The notes: a model not told the origin generated them from the sequence alone. 16,602 bases of DNA from an uncultured Pseudomonadota bacterium (GCA_913052275.1 CAJXDX010000024.1:1-16602); one strand, 5' to 3'. Positions 1 through 7,949 are shown, counted from the first letter of the stretch. A program made the numbers and translations.

Positions 1-395
1 CGCACCGCAGAATGGCCATGATACCTGAGGGATCGGAGCTGATTGAATATACAGAAGGCCGCCCACCGCAGCTCCAGTTTCACAATATCTTTATTTTTCC
101 GGGAATTCCGGAATTTCTGAAAATACGATTTTCCGGCATCAGGGAACGTTTCAGGACAACACCGATTGTTATGAAACAGATTTTTCTCAAGGCAGATGAA
201 GGAGACATTGCCGCGTCACTCGACGAAACCCAGGAAGCATATCCGGAACTGCAGCTTGGATCATATCCGAAAATATCCGGATCAGACTATAACCTCAAAC
301 TGACTCTTGAATGCCGTGATGATCAGTATTTGCAAAAGGCCTGTGATTTTCTGTGTGAGCGTTTAAGTGATGAAAGCATTCTCCGGATTAAGTAA
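1..395 (+). CDS. C-terminal part of a molybdopterin-binding (CinA N-domain / FLAD1-like) protein, cut by the window edge
   Basis: The reading frame is open to the left edge (codons from position 3 read HRRMAMIPEG), so the gene begins outside the window; the ATG at 12 is probably internal. The visible part has the tail of a MoCF/MogA-type domain: a PEGSELIEY stretch, then a beta strand leading into FPGIPEFLKIRF, which matches the conserved L-P-G-[VI]-P segment of CinA proteins and of the N-terminal domain of eukaryotic FAD synthase. The following residues (KQIFLKADEGDIAASL, then LGSYP and LKLTLE) also align in my memory with the region after this domain in human FLAD1. Family members bind molybdopterin-like or nucleotide substrates, or hydrolyse pyrophosphate bonds in NAD or FAD. 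The reaction of this one cannot be told without the N-terminal half. The stop lies 20 bases before gpmI, so co-transcription is likely. Confidence 0.75.
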   Translation, partial: HRRMAMIPEGSELIEYTEGRPPQLQFHNIFIFPGIPEFLKIRFSGIRERFRTTPIVMKQIFLKADEGDIAASLDETQEAYPELQLGSYPKISGSDYNLKLTLECRDDQYLQKACDFLCERLSDESILRIK

Positions 396-415
396 ACAAG
401 CTGAAAAATTTATTA

Positions 416-2053
416 ATGAAATCCATTAAAAGTCTCCAGCAGAATTTTTCCGGCCGTGGTCCATTGATTCATGTTGTACTGGATGGCTGGGGAGTTGGAG
501 CGCCTGATGCAACAAATGCCATCCATCAGGCAGCACTTCCAGTTATGAACAGGCTCAGGCAGAACTGTCCGTACACCCAGCTTTGGACCCATGGAAAATA
601 CGTAGGTCTTCCGAGTGAAAATGACCTTGGTGGATCGGAGGTTGGACACATGACTATGGGAGCAGGCATGATTAAGCAGCAGGGTCCAACTCTGATCAGG
701 AAACTCATTCAATCCGGAGATTTTTTTAAAATTCCGGCATTGTCTAAGATCATCACAAACTGCTTGAGTCATGATACTCCGCTGCATTTGCTTGGTCTTC
801 TTTCAGATGGAAATATTCACAGCCATGTTGATCACATGCAGGCCATAATTCGTCATGCTTTTCAGGCAGGAATCAGGCGGTGTTATGTTCATGCCTTGCT
901 TGACGGCAGGGACGTAGGGGTGCAGTCCGCCCTCACTTATACGGAACCGTTTGAAAAACTTTTTGCAGAACTTAAGGAGCAGCGTGCAGAAATTGATTAT
1001 GCTTTCGCCAGCGGAGGCGGAAGAGAAGCTATTACCATGGACCGTGACAATAACTGGGAAAAAGTGGAGGCAGGATGGAATATTCATGTACAGGGAAAAT
1101 CAGAAAACAGTTTCCCCTGCATCAAGGATGCAATTGAATATTTCAGGATCAAAAGTCCGGGTATAATTGACCAGGATATCCCCGGATTTGTGATTGTACG
1201 CAACGGAAAGGCGATAGCACCAATTAAGGATAATCATGGTTTGATATTTACAAACTTTCGTGGAGACCGCGCAATAGAATTTAGCAGGGCGATACTGGCA
1301 GATGATTTTCCTCATTTTGAGCGTCTTGTTCGCCCCCAAGTTATGTTTGCCGGTATGACACAGTACGATCAGGATAATGAAATACCACCGGAATACCTGG
1401 TGGGAACCCCGGAGGTTGATGATCCGTTCGGTAAGCGTATTTTGGAACTTGGTCTGAAGCAGTTCAGGCTGACTGAAACACAAAAATACCCTCATGTTAC
1501 TTTTTTCTACAATGGAGGTTACCGAGAACCGCTTGACTCATCCATGGAAAATTATCACCTGATTGCATCTGATAAAATTCCCTCCTTTGCCAGCCAGCCA
1601 GCCATGAAGGCTGGAGAAATCAGTAATAAGGCTGTGGAATTCATCCGCTCAGGTGAATATCAATATGGACTGATAAATTTTGCCAATGCTGATATGGTTG
1701 GCCATACAGGAGATTTTCAGGCTGCAGTGCACGCAGTTGAAACTATCGATGCTGCACTGGACTCAATTGTAAGCGCGATTGATGAAATAAAAGGTCTGCT
1801 GGTGATTACTGCAGACCACGGCAATGCCGACCAGATGCTGATACAGAACTGTAACGGAACAATGGAGATCAATACCAAGCATTCTCTGAATCCTGTGCCT
1901 TTCATGATATTTGACCCTTTGTACAATGGTGATTATCATCTCAAGCCATTTGGCGAGGATTTCAACAACAATTTGAGCAACGTGGCGGCAACAAATTTTA
2001 TTCTATTAGGGCAGCCTGTGCCGGATGACTTGGCTCCCCCGCTGTTTGCTTAA
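416..2053 (+). CDS. gpmI: 2,3-bisphosphoglycerate-independent phosphoglycerate mutase
   Basis: This is a cytosolic enzyme that interconverts 3- and 2-phosphoglycerate in glycolysis and gluconeogenesis, using two metal ions and a phosphoserine intermediate. The 545 residues span the alkaline-phosphatase-like fold with the inserted transferase domain. Visible ligands are D23 in VLDGWG, the phosphorylated serine S74 in GGSEVGH, D426 and H430 in NADMVGH, D467 and H468 in ADHGNAD, and H489 in KHSLNPVPF. Substrate-binding motifs HSHVDH (135-140) and LLDGRD (161-166) are present. The usual GNSEVGH is GGSEVGH here. Residues about 195-260 (ASGGGREAITMDRDNNW, then GWNIHVQGK) resemble the longer plant-type enzyme, and the length is nearer the plant form (about 560) than E. 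coli (514). The ATG at 416 has no recognisable SD. The gene follows the truncated first gene by 20 bases and precedes ugd by 42. Confidence 0.96.
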   Translation: MKSIKSLQQNFSGRGPLIHVVLDGWGVGAPDATNAIHQAALPVMNRLRQNCPYTQLWTHGKYVGLPSENDLGGSEVGHMTMGAGMIKQQGPTLIRKLIQSGDFFKIPALSKIITNCLSHDTPLHLLGLLSDGNIHSHVDHMQAIIRHAFQAGIRRCYVHALLDGRDVGVQSALTYTEPFEKLFAELKEQRAEIDYAFASGGGREAITMDRDNNWEKVEAGWNIHVQGKSENSFPCIKDAIEYFRIKSPGIIDQDIPGFVIVRNGKAIAPIKDNHGLIFTNFRGDRAIEFSRAILADDFPHFERLVRPQVMFAGMTQYDQDNEIPPEYLVGTPEVDDPFGKRILELGLKQFRLTETQKYPHVTFFYNGGYREPLDSSMENYHLIASDKIPSFASQPAMKAGEISNKAVEFIRSGEYQYGLINFANADMVGHTGDFQAAVHAVETIDAALDSIVSAIDEIKGLLVITADHGNADQMLIQNCNGTMEINTKHSLNPVPFMIFDPLYNGDYHLKPFGEDFNNNLSNVAATNFILLGQPVPDDLAPPLFA

Positions 2054-2095
2054 TGAAACAAATATATAATTTTATAAAGGAATAATCTTAGTTAA

Positions 2096-3466
2096 ATGAG
2101 CAACATCCTTTGCATCGGAGCCGGATATGTAGGCGGACCAACAATGGCAATGATCGCCAAAAATTGTCCGGAACACAGTGTAACTGTTGTGGACATCAAC
2201 CAGGAGCGAATAGAGCGCTGGAACAGCAACGATTTGCCTATTTTTGAACCAGGGCTGCTGGAAGTGGTTCAGCAGACACGCGGTAAAAACTTGTTTTTCC
2301 ATACAGATATTGCTGGAGCAATTGCAGAGGCGGATATCATTTTTGTTTCTGTCAATACTCCCACTAAGAAGTTTGGAGAAGGTGCAGGCAAAGCAGCAGA
2401 TATGCAGTATTGGGAAAAAACGTCACGTGATATTTTGCAGAATAGCCGTAAGCCGGAGGTTATTGTTGTTGAAAAAAGTACTTTGCCGGTGCGTACTGCC
2501 GAGGCCATGGCCAGAATTCTTGAGTCCGGAAACAGCTCAACCAGATTTTCAGTTGTTTCTAATCCGGAGTTTTTGGCTGAAGGAACGGCCATCCAGGATT
2601 TGGCAAATCCGGACCGTGTTTTGATAGGCGGAGAAGAGAATGAAAATGGACATAAAGCAGCAAAAACAGTGGCAGAACTTTATGCCCACTGGGTGCCGCG
2701 AGAACGCATTCTGCTGACCAGTGTCTGGAGCAGTGAACTTTCAAAACTTGTGGCCAACGCGATGCTGGCGCAGCGGATATCTTCGGTAAACAGTATCTCC
2801 GCGCTTTGTGAACGCACAGAAGCAGACATTACTGAAGTTTCCAGGGCAATTGGCATGGACACAAGAATCGGCGCTAAATTTTTGCAGGCCAGTGTAGGTT
2901 TTGGGGGCTCATGCTTTCGCAAGGATATTTTACATCTGTCATATCTTTGCGAATATTATGGACTTCCGGAAGTTGCAGATTACTGGGCCAGTGTTGTCCG
3001 CATTAATGAATGGCAGACTGATCGGTTTTTTCAGAATATTTTGCATGAGCTGTTCAATACTCTGGCAGGCAAGACAATTACCATGCTGGGCTTTGCCTTT
3101 AAGCAGGATACAGGAGACACACGTGATTCCCCTGCAATTCCGTTATGTGAAAAACTGGTGGGTGAGAACGCCAGGGTCAGGATTCATGATCCAAAAGCGC
3201 TTGAAAACGCCCGCATCGAACTAAAGAATCTTAAGGGTGATGTTTCATTTGTTGAGGACGTATACGAAGCTGCCGATGGTGCACACGCGCTTGCTCTTGT
3301 CACCCAGTGGGATGAATACAGGGAACTGGATTACGAGAAAATTCATCAAGCAATGGCTGAGCCTGCGTTCATCTTTGACGGGCGTAATCATCTTGATCAT
3401 GATAAGCTTTATGAAATTGGTTTTAATGTTTTTCCCCTGGGGAAATCTCCGCTCAAGCATATTTAA
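2096..3466 (+). CDS. ugd: UDP-glucose 6-dehydrogenase, animal-type
   Basis: The enzyme oxidises UDP-glucose to UDP-glucuronate with two NAD+, feeding capsule, exopolysaccharide or LPS glycosylation. The 456 residues show an N-terminal Rossmann fold (CIGAGYVGGPT, 6-16; acidic D33 ends the second strand), the SVNTPTK loop (85-91), SNPEFLAEGTAI (155-166) with E158, the central helix SSELSKLVANA (212-222) with K217 and N221, the catalytic cysteine C273 in GFGGSCFRKD with D277, and a C-terminal UDP-binding domain (GFAFKQDTGDTRDS). Many stretches match the human enzyme nearly word for word (for example RISSxNSISALCE and HWVPRE), unlike the shorter Ugd/TuaD forms of Enterobacteria and Bacillus. An AAGGA at 2077-2081 lies 14 bases before the ATG, too far for a good SD. 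A TATAAT at 2065-2070 has no convincing -35 partner. Neighbours are gpmI (42-base gap) and dapD (33-base gap). Confidence 0.95.
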   Translation: MSNILCIGAGYVGGPTMAMIAKNCPEHSVTVVDINQERIERWNSNDLPIFEPGLLEVVQQTRGKNLFFHTDIAGAIAEADIIFVSVNTPTKKFGEGAGKAADMQYWEKTSRDILQNSRKPEVIVVEKSTLPVRTAEAMARILESGNSSTRFSVVSNPEFLAEGTAIQDLANPDRVLIGGEENENGHKAAKTVAELYAHWVPRERILLTSVWSSELSKLVANAMLAQRISSVNSISALCERTEADITEVSRAIGMDTRIGAKFLQASVGFGGSCFRKDILHLSYLCEYYGLPEVADYWASVVRINEWQTDRFFQNILHELFNTLAGKTITMLGFAFKQDTGDTRDSPAIPLCEKLVGENARVRIHDPKALENARIELKNLKGDVSFVEDVYEAADGAHALALVTQWDEYRELDYEKIHQAMAEPAFIFDGRNHLDHDKLYEIGFNVFPLGKSPLKHI

Positions 3467-3499
3467 TTGCCAATTAATGATTACTAAAAAAATTACACC

Positions 3500-4630
3500 A
3501 TGAAATCATTTGAAGAAAATCTGAAATCTCTACCAACTGCAGAAAAAACCGTATTACTGCGGCTGTACAACGAGCGTGGGGAACTGGTTTCCATGATTCC
3601 AAATATTCCAGGACGACAGGGGTCAGTCAGGGTTTTCAGGCATATTGCTGATAAAAAAGGTGTAATTGACTTCGAAGCAGCAAAGGAAGGACTGAGGATC
3701 TTTGAGGAAAAAGTTGAAGATGCGCGCAATAATCCAGGCAAGCACCAGAAACTTGAATTGCTGCTGGGGATGAAAAGCAGGGAAATCCTTCGCATAGAAA
3801 ATGTGGAATGTTCCTGCCCTGACCTGCTGGAAAATCTTTCCGGGCAAGTTGCTTCTGCGGAAGAATGCGAGGTTTTCATCGAATTGCTGAATCAGGGAAA
3901 AATACGTGCTGCTGAGAAAGTGAATAATAGCTGGGAGCCACAGCCTTATGTAATTGATGGTGTCTTGAATTATTTTGGCACGCATGCCAGTGAGCGCATG
4001 GAAGGAAAATACTGGGATAAGATTCCGCTGAAAACTGCTAATTACACTGACGAAGATTTTGAGCAGGGCGGAGTTCGCTATGCGCCGGGTTGTATGGTGC
4101 GCACTGGAGCGTATATTGGTCCCAAAACAGTAATCATGAACCTGGCATTTGTGAATATCGGAGCATATATTGCCGGAGAGGGCTGCATGATAGACGGAGG
4201 AGCACGGGTGGCTTCTTGTGCTCAGATTGGTAAAAACGTAAAGTATGGAGCAGGTTCCGGAATTGAGGGCATCCTTGAGCCTGCCGGCAGGCTTGCCTCA
4301 ATTGTTGAAGACAATGTGAAAATAGGAGCGATGTGCGAAGTAACCGGAATCATTGGTGAAGGATCAGTTATTGCCAGTGGAGTGATAATGGCTTCAGGCA
4401 AGAAAATTTATGATGAAGACACTAATGATTTTGTGGCTCCCATGGAATGCGTGGTGGGAGAAAAAAAGTTTCTGCTGCCTGTTATTCCTCCTTACAGACT
4501 TGCAGTAGGAGGTTCAATACCCAATAAAAAAGGAACCCACAACACTGATGCCGTAATCCTGAAAGCAGGTGATTTGCGTGATTCTGCTACCATGCGGCAT
4601 TTTGAAAAACAGGGAATTTTGTACGTTTGA
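3500..4630 (+). CDS. dapD: Tetrahydrodipicolinate N-succinyltransferase with an N-terminal extension
   Basis: DapD transfers succinyl from succinyl-CoA to tetrahydrodipicolinate in the succinylase route to meso-diaminopimelate and lysine. Residues from about 128 (LLNQGKIRAAEKVNNSW) align with E. coli DapD (274 residues). Next come WDKIPLKTANY (172-182) and a left-handed beta-helix of hexapeptide repeats (about 195-305, including VNIGAYI, CAQIGKNV and IVEDNVKIGA). D232 in CMIDGG and E280 in MCEV correspond to the catalytic aspartate and glutamate. The C-terminal beta-extension carries an extra insert around 314-340 rich in proline and glycine. The protein is 376 residues, so residues 1 to about 92 form an additional domain that I do not recognise; it is charged, predicted mixed helix and strand, and has no signal peptide. 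No SD precedes the ATG. kdsD starts four bases after the stop. An acyltransferase of the same fold with a different substrate is less likely, given the retained catalytic pair. Confidence 0.88.
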   Translation: MKSFEENLKSLPTAEKTVLLRLYNERGELVSMIPNIPGRQGSVRVFRHIADKKGVIDFEAAKEGLRIFEEKVEDARNNPGKHQKLELLLGMKSREILRIENVECSCPDLLENLSGQVASAEECEVFIELLNQGKIRAAEKVNNSWEPQPYVIDGVLNYFGTHASERMEGKYWDKIPLKTANYTDEDFEQGGVRYAPGCMVRTGAYIGPKTVIMNLAFVNIGAYIAGEGCMIDGGARVASCAQIGKNVKYGAGSGIEGILEPAGRLASIVEDNVKIGAMCEVTGIIGEGSVIASGVIMASGKKIYDEDTNDFVAPMECVVGEKKFLLPVIPPYRLAVGGSIPNKKGTHNTDAVILKAGDLRDSATMRHFEKQGILYV

Positions 4631-4634
4631 AAAA

Positions 4635-5600
4635 ATGTCTACATTGTTGAAGCGTGCCCGTGAAACGCTGACAATTGAAATTGCCGGTCTAGAAGAACTC
4701 AGCGAACGTCTTGATCATGAATTTGAGCAGGCAGTAAATCTTCTTTATGACTGCCAGGGAAAAGTAATCCTTGCCGGAATGGGCAAAAGCGGCCTGATTG
4801 CCCAGAAAATTGCTGCAACCCTTACAAGTACCGGTACTCCCGCACTTTTTCTGCATGCCGGAGAAAGTTCACATGGAGATTTGGGAATCATCACTAGACA
4901 GGACGCGGTAATTACTTTTTCCTACAGTGGTGAAACTGCTGAAGTCCTGCAGATAATCGGGCACATCAACGCACTGGGAATACCTATGATTGCAATTACC
5001 GGAAATCCTGATTCCGCACTTGCCAAAGCATCTACAATTCATCTGTCAGTTGCAGTTGATAAAGAAGCCTGTCCGCTTGGGTTAGCCCCCACTGCAAGCA
5101 GTACTGCAACTCTGGCGCTTGGTGACGCCCTTGCCATGTGCCTGCTTGAGAAACGTCAGTTCAGTGAGGATGATTTTGCAGTGTTTCATCCGGGGGGCAG
5201 TCTGGGACGCAAGCTGACTATCAGGACTAAGGATGTGATGGTTGAAGGTGATATGCTGCCTGTTGTGCCTGAAGATATGCTTATGCGTGAGGCAATGAAT
5301 GTTTTGTCACGCAAAAACCTGGGAATTATAGTTGCCGTCAATCAGCATGGTAAAATTAGCGGTGTATTTACCACCGGAGACTTGATGCGCCTAATTGAAA
5401 AAGGGAAGGATTTTCTTGACAAACCACTGCTTGATCATGCCAGTCCGAACCCAAAAACTATTGCACCGGAAGCACTAGCCGCAAAAGCCCTTCATGTTAT
5501 GGAAACGCATTCGATCACCTGCCTAGTTGTATCTGATCCAGAAGACCGTCCCATCGGCATTGTTCAAATCTACTACATTCTCCGTGCAGGAGTCTATTAA
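4635..5600 (+). CDS. kdsD: D-arabinose-5-phosphate isomerase (SIS domain plus two CBS domains)
   Basis: The enzyme converts ribulose-5-phosphate to arabinose-5-phosphate, the first committed step to Kdo of the LPS inner core. The 321 residues (E. coli KdsD has 328) contain a SIS domain at about 40-175 with GMGKSGLIAQKIAATL (catalytic-type K51), HAGESSHGDLG (E77), FSYSGET (96-101) and the family hallmark HPGGSLGRKL (185-194). Two CBS domains follow at about 200-258 and 266-321. I chose the ATG at 4635 because it gives the expected MSTLLKRARETL N-terminus and follows dapD by four bases; the frame is also open upstream to 4569, but that start lies inside dapD. The end reads IGIVQIYYILRAGVY, where the family usually has a His-x-His-Asp-Leu segment before LRAG, so the last CBS motif is altered. 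Kdo synthesis fits the acyltransferase gene later in the window. Confidence 0.93.
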   Translation: MSTLLKRARETLTIEIAGLEELSERLDHEFEQAVNLLYDCQGKVILAGMGKSGLIAQKIAATLTSTGTPALFLHAGESSHGDLGIITRQDAVITFSYSGETAEVLQIIGHINALGIPMIAITGNPDSALAKASTIHLSVAVDKEACPLGLAPTASSTATLALGDALAMCLLEKRQFSEDDFAVFHPGGSLGRKLTIRTKDVMVEGDMLPVVPEDMLMREAMNVLSRKNLGIIVAVNQHGKISGVFTTGDLMRLIEKGKDFLDKPLLDHASPNPKTIAPEALAAKALHVMETHSITCLVVSDPEDRPIGIVQIYYILRAGVY

Positions 5601-5644
5601 TTTGAAGTTGTGGTATTTATTAACTCATGTAATTACTAGGCAAA

Positions 5645-6280
5645 ATGACACCTTGGGAGATTCACGCGGTTGTAGTTGCAAATTGTAATTGTGCATACGG
5701 CTGCCCTTGTCAATTTGATGCCCTGCCTACTTATGGCACCTGTGAAGCTGCAGATGGGTTTCAGGTTGAAAAAGGATTTTATGGAGAGGTTTCTCTTGAT
5801 GGGTTGAGTGCAGGAATGTTGGCAAAGTGGCCCGGACCCATTCATGAAGGTGATGGTGAGCGGCTTATCATTATTGACGATCAGGCTACTGCAGATCAGC
5901 GAAATGCACTTGAAAAAATTATTTCCGGAGAAGATACTGAAGAACTTGCGACTATTTTCTGGGTGGTCAATGCCATGACCACTATTCGTCTTGAGACACT
6001 CTACTTACCCGTCACCATAGAAGCGGATATCGAGGCTCGCAGGGGTCGTGTAGTAGTTGATGGTGTTTTTGAACTGAATGTGGAACCGATCAAGAATCCT
6101 GTGACAGGCGCAGAGCATAGGGCGCGTATTGAAATTCCTGATGGGTTTGAGTTCACCACTGCCGAGATGGCAAGCGGGAGAGTAAAGACTCAGAGCGGGA
6201 TTGAACTGCCTAACAATAACGGCACACACTCTCACCTTGCAGAACTTCACTTAAATAATTCGGGAATCATCCGTTCCTGA
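5645..6280 (+). CDS. DUF1326 family protein with a Cys-rich motif
   Basis: The 211-residue soluble protein matches the DUF1326 pattern: an N-terminal strand, the cysteine motif CNCAYGCPCQF (C14, C16, C20, C22) followed by PTYGTC (C33), then FYGEVSLDGLSAG, PGPIHEGDGERLIIIDDQA and QRNALEKIISGE. The function of the family is not established. The clustered cysteines suggest metal binding or redox chemistry, which is inference. There is no signal peptide or membrane segment. It starts 44 bases after kdsD on the same strand and may be read from the same transcript, but its function does not fit the envelope and central-metabolism genes before it. An ACTAGG before the ATG is only a weak SD. An imperfect hairpin (6259-6266 with 6274-6281) covers the stop codon but has no T-run. 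The next gene converges from the other strand. Confidence 0.85.
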   Translation: MTPWEIHAVVVANCNCAYGCPCQFDALPTYGTCEAADGFQVEKGFYGEVSLDGLSAGMLAKWPGPIHEGDGERLIIIDDQATADQRNALEKIISGEDTEELATIFWVVNAMTTIRLETLYLPVTIEADIEARRGRVVVDGVFELNVEPIKNPVTGAEHRARIEIPDGFEFTTAEMASGRVKTQSGIELPNNNGTHSHLAELHLNNSGIIRS

Positions 6281-6541
6281 ATAATACGGACGAGCAACAT
6301 ATATTCTTCTTGATTCAAAGTATGGCAACCAGCATGTTTAAGCAGTTGCTGTATGGGTAATTTTGTGCTGAATCTGCAGGAAGTACTTTCGTCTTTTGCT
6401 TTATTATCTTTGGGGGAGAACTGCTTGCAGTGCTTGGGAACACCCAACCTGACCAATTCTTTTTTTAATTCCGGCCTTGGTCAGTCCTTCAATGATGGGA
6501 TTCACCGTCGTGGATTTGAGGATTAAGGCAAGGCTGCAGTC
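6247..6541 (-). pseudogene. Possible decayed or frameshifted reading frame between the convergent DUF1326 and MFS genes
   Basis: The 326 bases between the two convergent genes (6281-6606) hold no intact gene of normal size. On the minus strand a frame open from 6541 (TAG just before it, 6542-6544) reads to a run of seven A/T at 6460-6466, ending TKAGIKK. If one base is skipped there, reading continues as ELVRLGVPKHCKQF and on to a stop near 6247, giving about 98 residues in all. The two halves join into plausible protein text, with a C-terminal LPIQQLLKHAGCHTLNQEE helix-like part, but I recognise no family and there is no good start codon. It also overlaps the end of the DUF1326 gene by 34 bases. 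It may be chance, a remnant of a lost gene, or a small gene broken by a homopolymer error. Confidence 0.2.
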
Positions 6542-6606
6542 CTAATAGGTAGCGTTCGCAATATTTCAATTAAATAATAAATTTCAGCTTTCAAACGAAG
6601 CAGAAT

Positions 6607-7920
6607 TTAGTTTTTTTGGCGTTTTTTAGCATCAAAAATCGGTTTGCGAGCCAAGTAGAAAAGAAGTGCTCCGATGTAGCTTATCAAACCAATACTTATG
6701 AACGCATTTCTATATATTCCATAATGATCTACAACAAACCCACAGATAATCGGCCCTACCATCGTGCCAAACATAACCACCATTGATGATATACCAAGGA
6801 TTTTTCCAAAGGATCTGGTTCCAAAATAATCAGCTCGGATGGCAACCATTTGGGGCCCGCGAATGCCCCAGGCAATTCCGTGTAGAACAGAAAACAGAAG
6901 CACCATTGGATAAGCATCAAAAAACGCAAGCACCAGCATTCCGCTACCATGAAAAATCATACAGTAAAAACAGATTATCCTCTTGCTGAAACGATCCCCC
7001 AAATAACCTCCGCAAGACAGTCCCAGAATGTGAGAGATACTGACAGTTGAAAATACCAGTCCAGCTTCGGTCAGGCCCATACCGAGCGTACCAGTTAGGT
7101 GGGGGATAAAATGTACCAGTACTGATGAAACAGAGAGCAAGGCAATGGCGTGTCCTGCCGAGATAAACCAGAAGGCACGAGTTCTCAGGGCATTCTGCCA
7201 GCTGACAGATACAATCTCATTATTTATTTCTACACGGTTATTGGAGTGTTCGCTTGTAATCTTACCGTCTACCACCTCCCCTTTTTCTTCAGGTCGGTGG
7301 CGTATGTTTTGAACCAGAGGTATTCCAAGAAAAATTGCTGCGAAGCCTGTAGCGACAGCTATTGTACGCCAACCGAATTGCTCCAGCCCATATGCCAGCA
7401 TTGGAACACTCAGCCCACCGAGGCTGCTTCCCAGTTGGGCTAAGGCGATGGCTTTCGTGCGGTGACGCTGGAACCAATTGACGATCGCTATCATCAGTGT
7501 TTGAAATCCACCCAGACCAATTCCAAGTGAGATAATAATAACCGCAAAATAGTAAACAGTAAGTGTTTCGACCTGAGTCAGAAAGATTAGTCCTATGCCT
7601 TGCATCAGCAGGCCAATGCTTATAATTAGACGTGGTCCATACCGGTCCACCATCCACCCTTGGAGCGGACCAAGCAGTCCGCTTTCGATACGTGTCAACA
7701 CGTAGGCTCCTGAAAGCAGGGTCATGCTCCATCCGAATTCCCGATTAAACACTACTGCATAGGCACCATAGCTTTGTATCCAGAAAAGGGATCCCAGATA
7801 CATCACAAAAGAGGCTATGGCGACAATCCACCAGCCGTAAAAAACGGATCCATTCGGCAGGAAAATTAACCTAATTCTATGGAGAAAAGAGGTTGGTATG
7901 TTCTTGGGAAGGCTTTTCAT
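6607..7920 (-). CDS. Major facilitator superfamily transporter, monocarboxylate/OFA-like
   Basis: This is an inner-membrane secondary transporter of 437 residues with about 12 predicted hydrophobic segments, starting with FYGWWIVAIASFVMYLG (28-44). Motif A appears twice in the MFS position, as GWMVDRYGPR (88-97, after TM2) and GGYLGDRFSKR (304-314, in the second half). A polar loop at about 204-245 (RHRPEEKGEVVDGK and after) divides the halves. The FGWSMTLLSGAY element after TM1 and the overall pattern recall the oxalate/formate and monocarboxylate group, so a small organic acid is a reasonable substrate guess, not a demonstrated one. The ATG abuts the left arm of an inverted repeat, and the best promoter in the window lies immediately upstream. 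No gene shares its transcript. Upstream on the same strand is the epimerase gene, 375 bases away. It converges with DUF1326. Confidence 0.9.
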   Translation of the reverse strand: MKSLPKNIPTSFLHRIRLIFLPNGSVFYGWWIVAIASFVMYLGSLFWIQSYGAYAVVFNREFGWSMTLLSGAYVLTRIESGLLGPLQGWMVDRYGPRLIISIGLLMQGIGLIFLTQVETLTVYYFAVIIISLGIGLGGFQTLMIAIVNWFQRHRTKAIALAQLGSSLGGLSVPMLAYGLEQFGWRTIAVATGFAAIFLGIPLVQNIRHRPEEKGEVVDGKITSEHSNNRVEINNEIVSVSWQNALRTRAFWFISAGHAIALLSVSSVLVHFIPHLTGTLGMGLTEAGLVFSTVSISHILGLSCGGYLGDRFSKRIICFYCMIFHGSGMLVLAFFDAYPMVLLFSVLHGIAWGIRGPQMVAIRADYFGTRSFGKILGISSMVVMFGTMVGPIICGFVVDHYGIYRNAFISIGLISYIGALLFYLARKPIFDAKKRQKN

Positions 7921-7949
7921 GGAGCATTACATTATAGATCACATGCTCC
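7921..7949. repeat. Inverted repeat around the MFS -10 box, candidate operator
   Basis: GGAGCAT (7921-7927) and ATGCTCC (7943-7949) are perfect 7-base arms separated by 15 bases. The arms flank the TATAAT of the promoter above and one arm touches the start codon. That is the placement expected for a repressor that blocks open-complex formation. If the promoter is not used and a longer transcript reads through, the same arms would form a hairpin hiding AAGGAG next to the start codon. Confidence 0.4.

Noticed and set aside
413..1495. Antisense open frames of 60-131 codons opposite gpmI
   Set aside because: They mirror a strongly conserved gene, show no recognisable domain and have no start context.
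2065..2070. TATAAT before ugd as an internal promoter
   Set aside because: No acceptable -35 at 16-18 bases (CTGTTT or similar), and the region between genes is simply AT-rich.
4569..4634. Upstream in-frame ATG for kdsD
   Set aside because: It lies within dapD, adds 22 residues unlike any KdsD N-terminus, and the ATG at 4635 fits both family length and the four-base junction.
6259..6281. Hairpin TTCGGGAA/TTCCTGAA at the DUF1326 stop as a terminator
   Set aside because: One mismatch, no T-run on either strand; not enough for an intrinsic terminator.
7289..7732. 147-codon minus-strand frame within the MFS gene
   Set aside because: It is a shifted frame of the transporter; its composition (many W, R, P, S, T and N) and lack of membrane segments mark it as a shadow.
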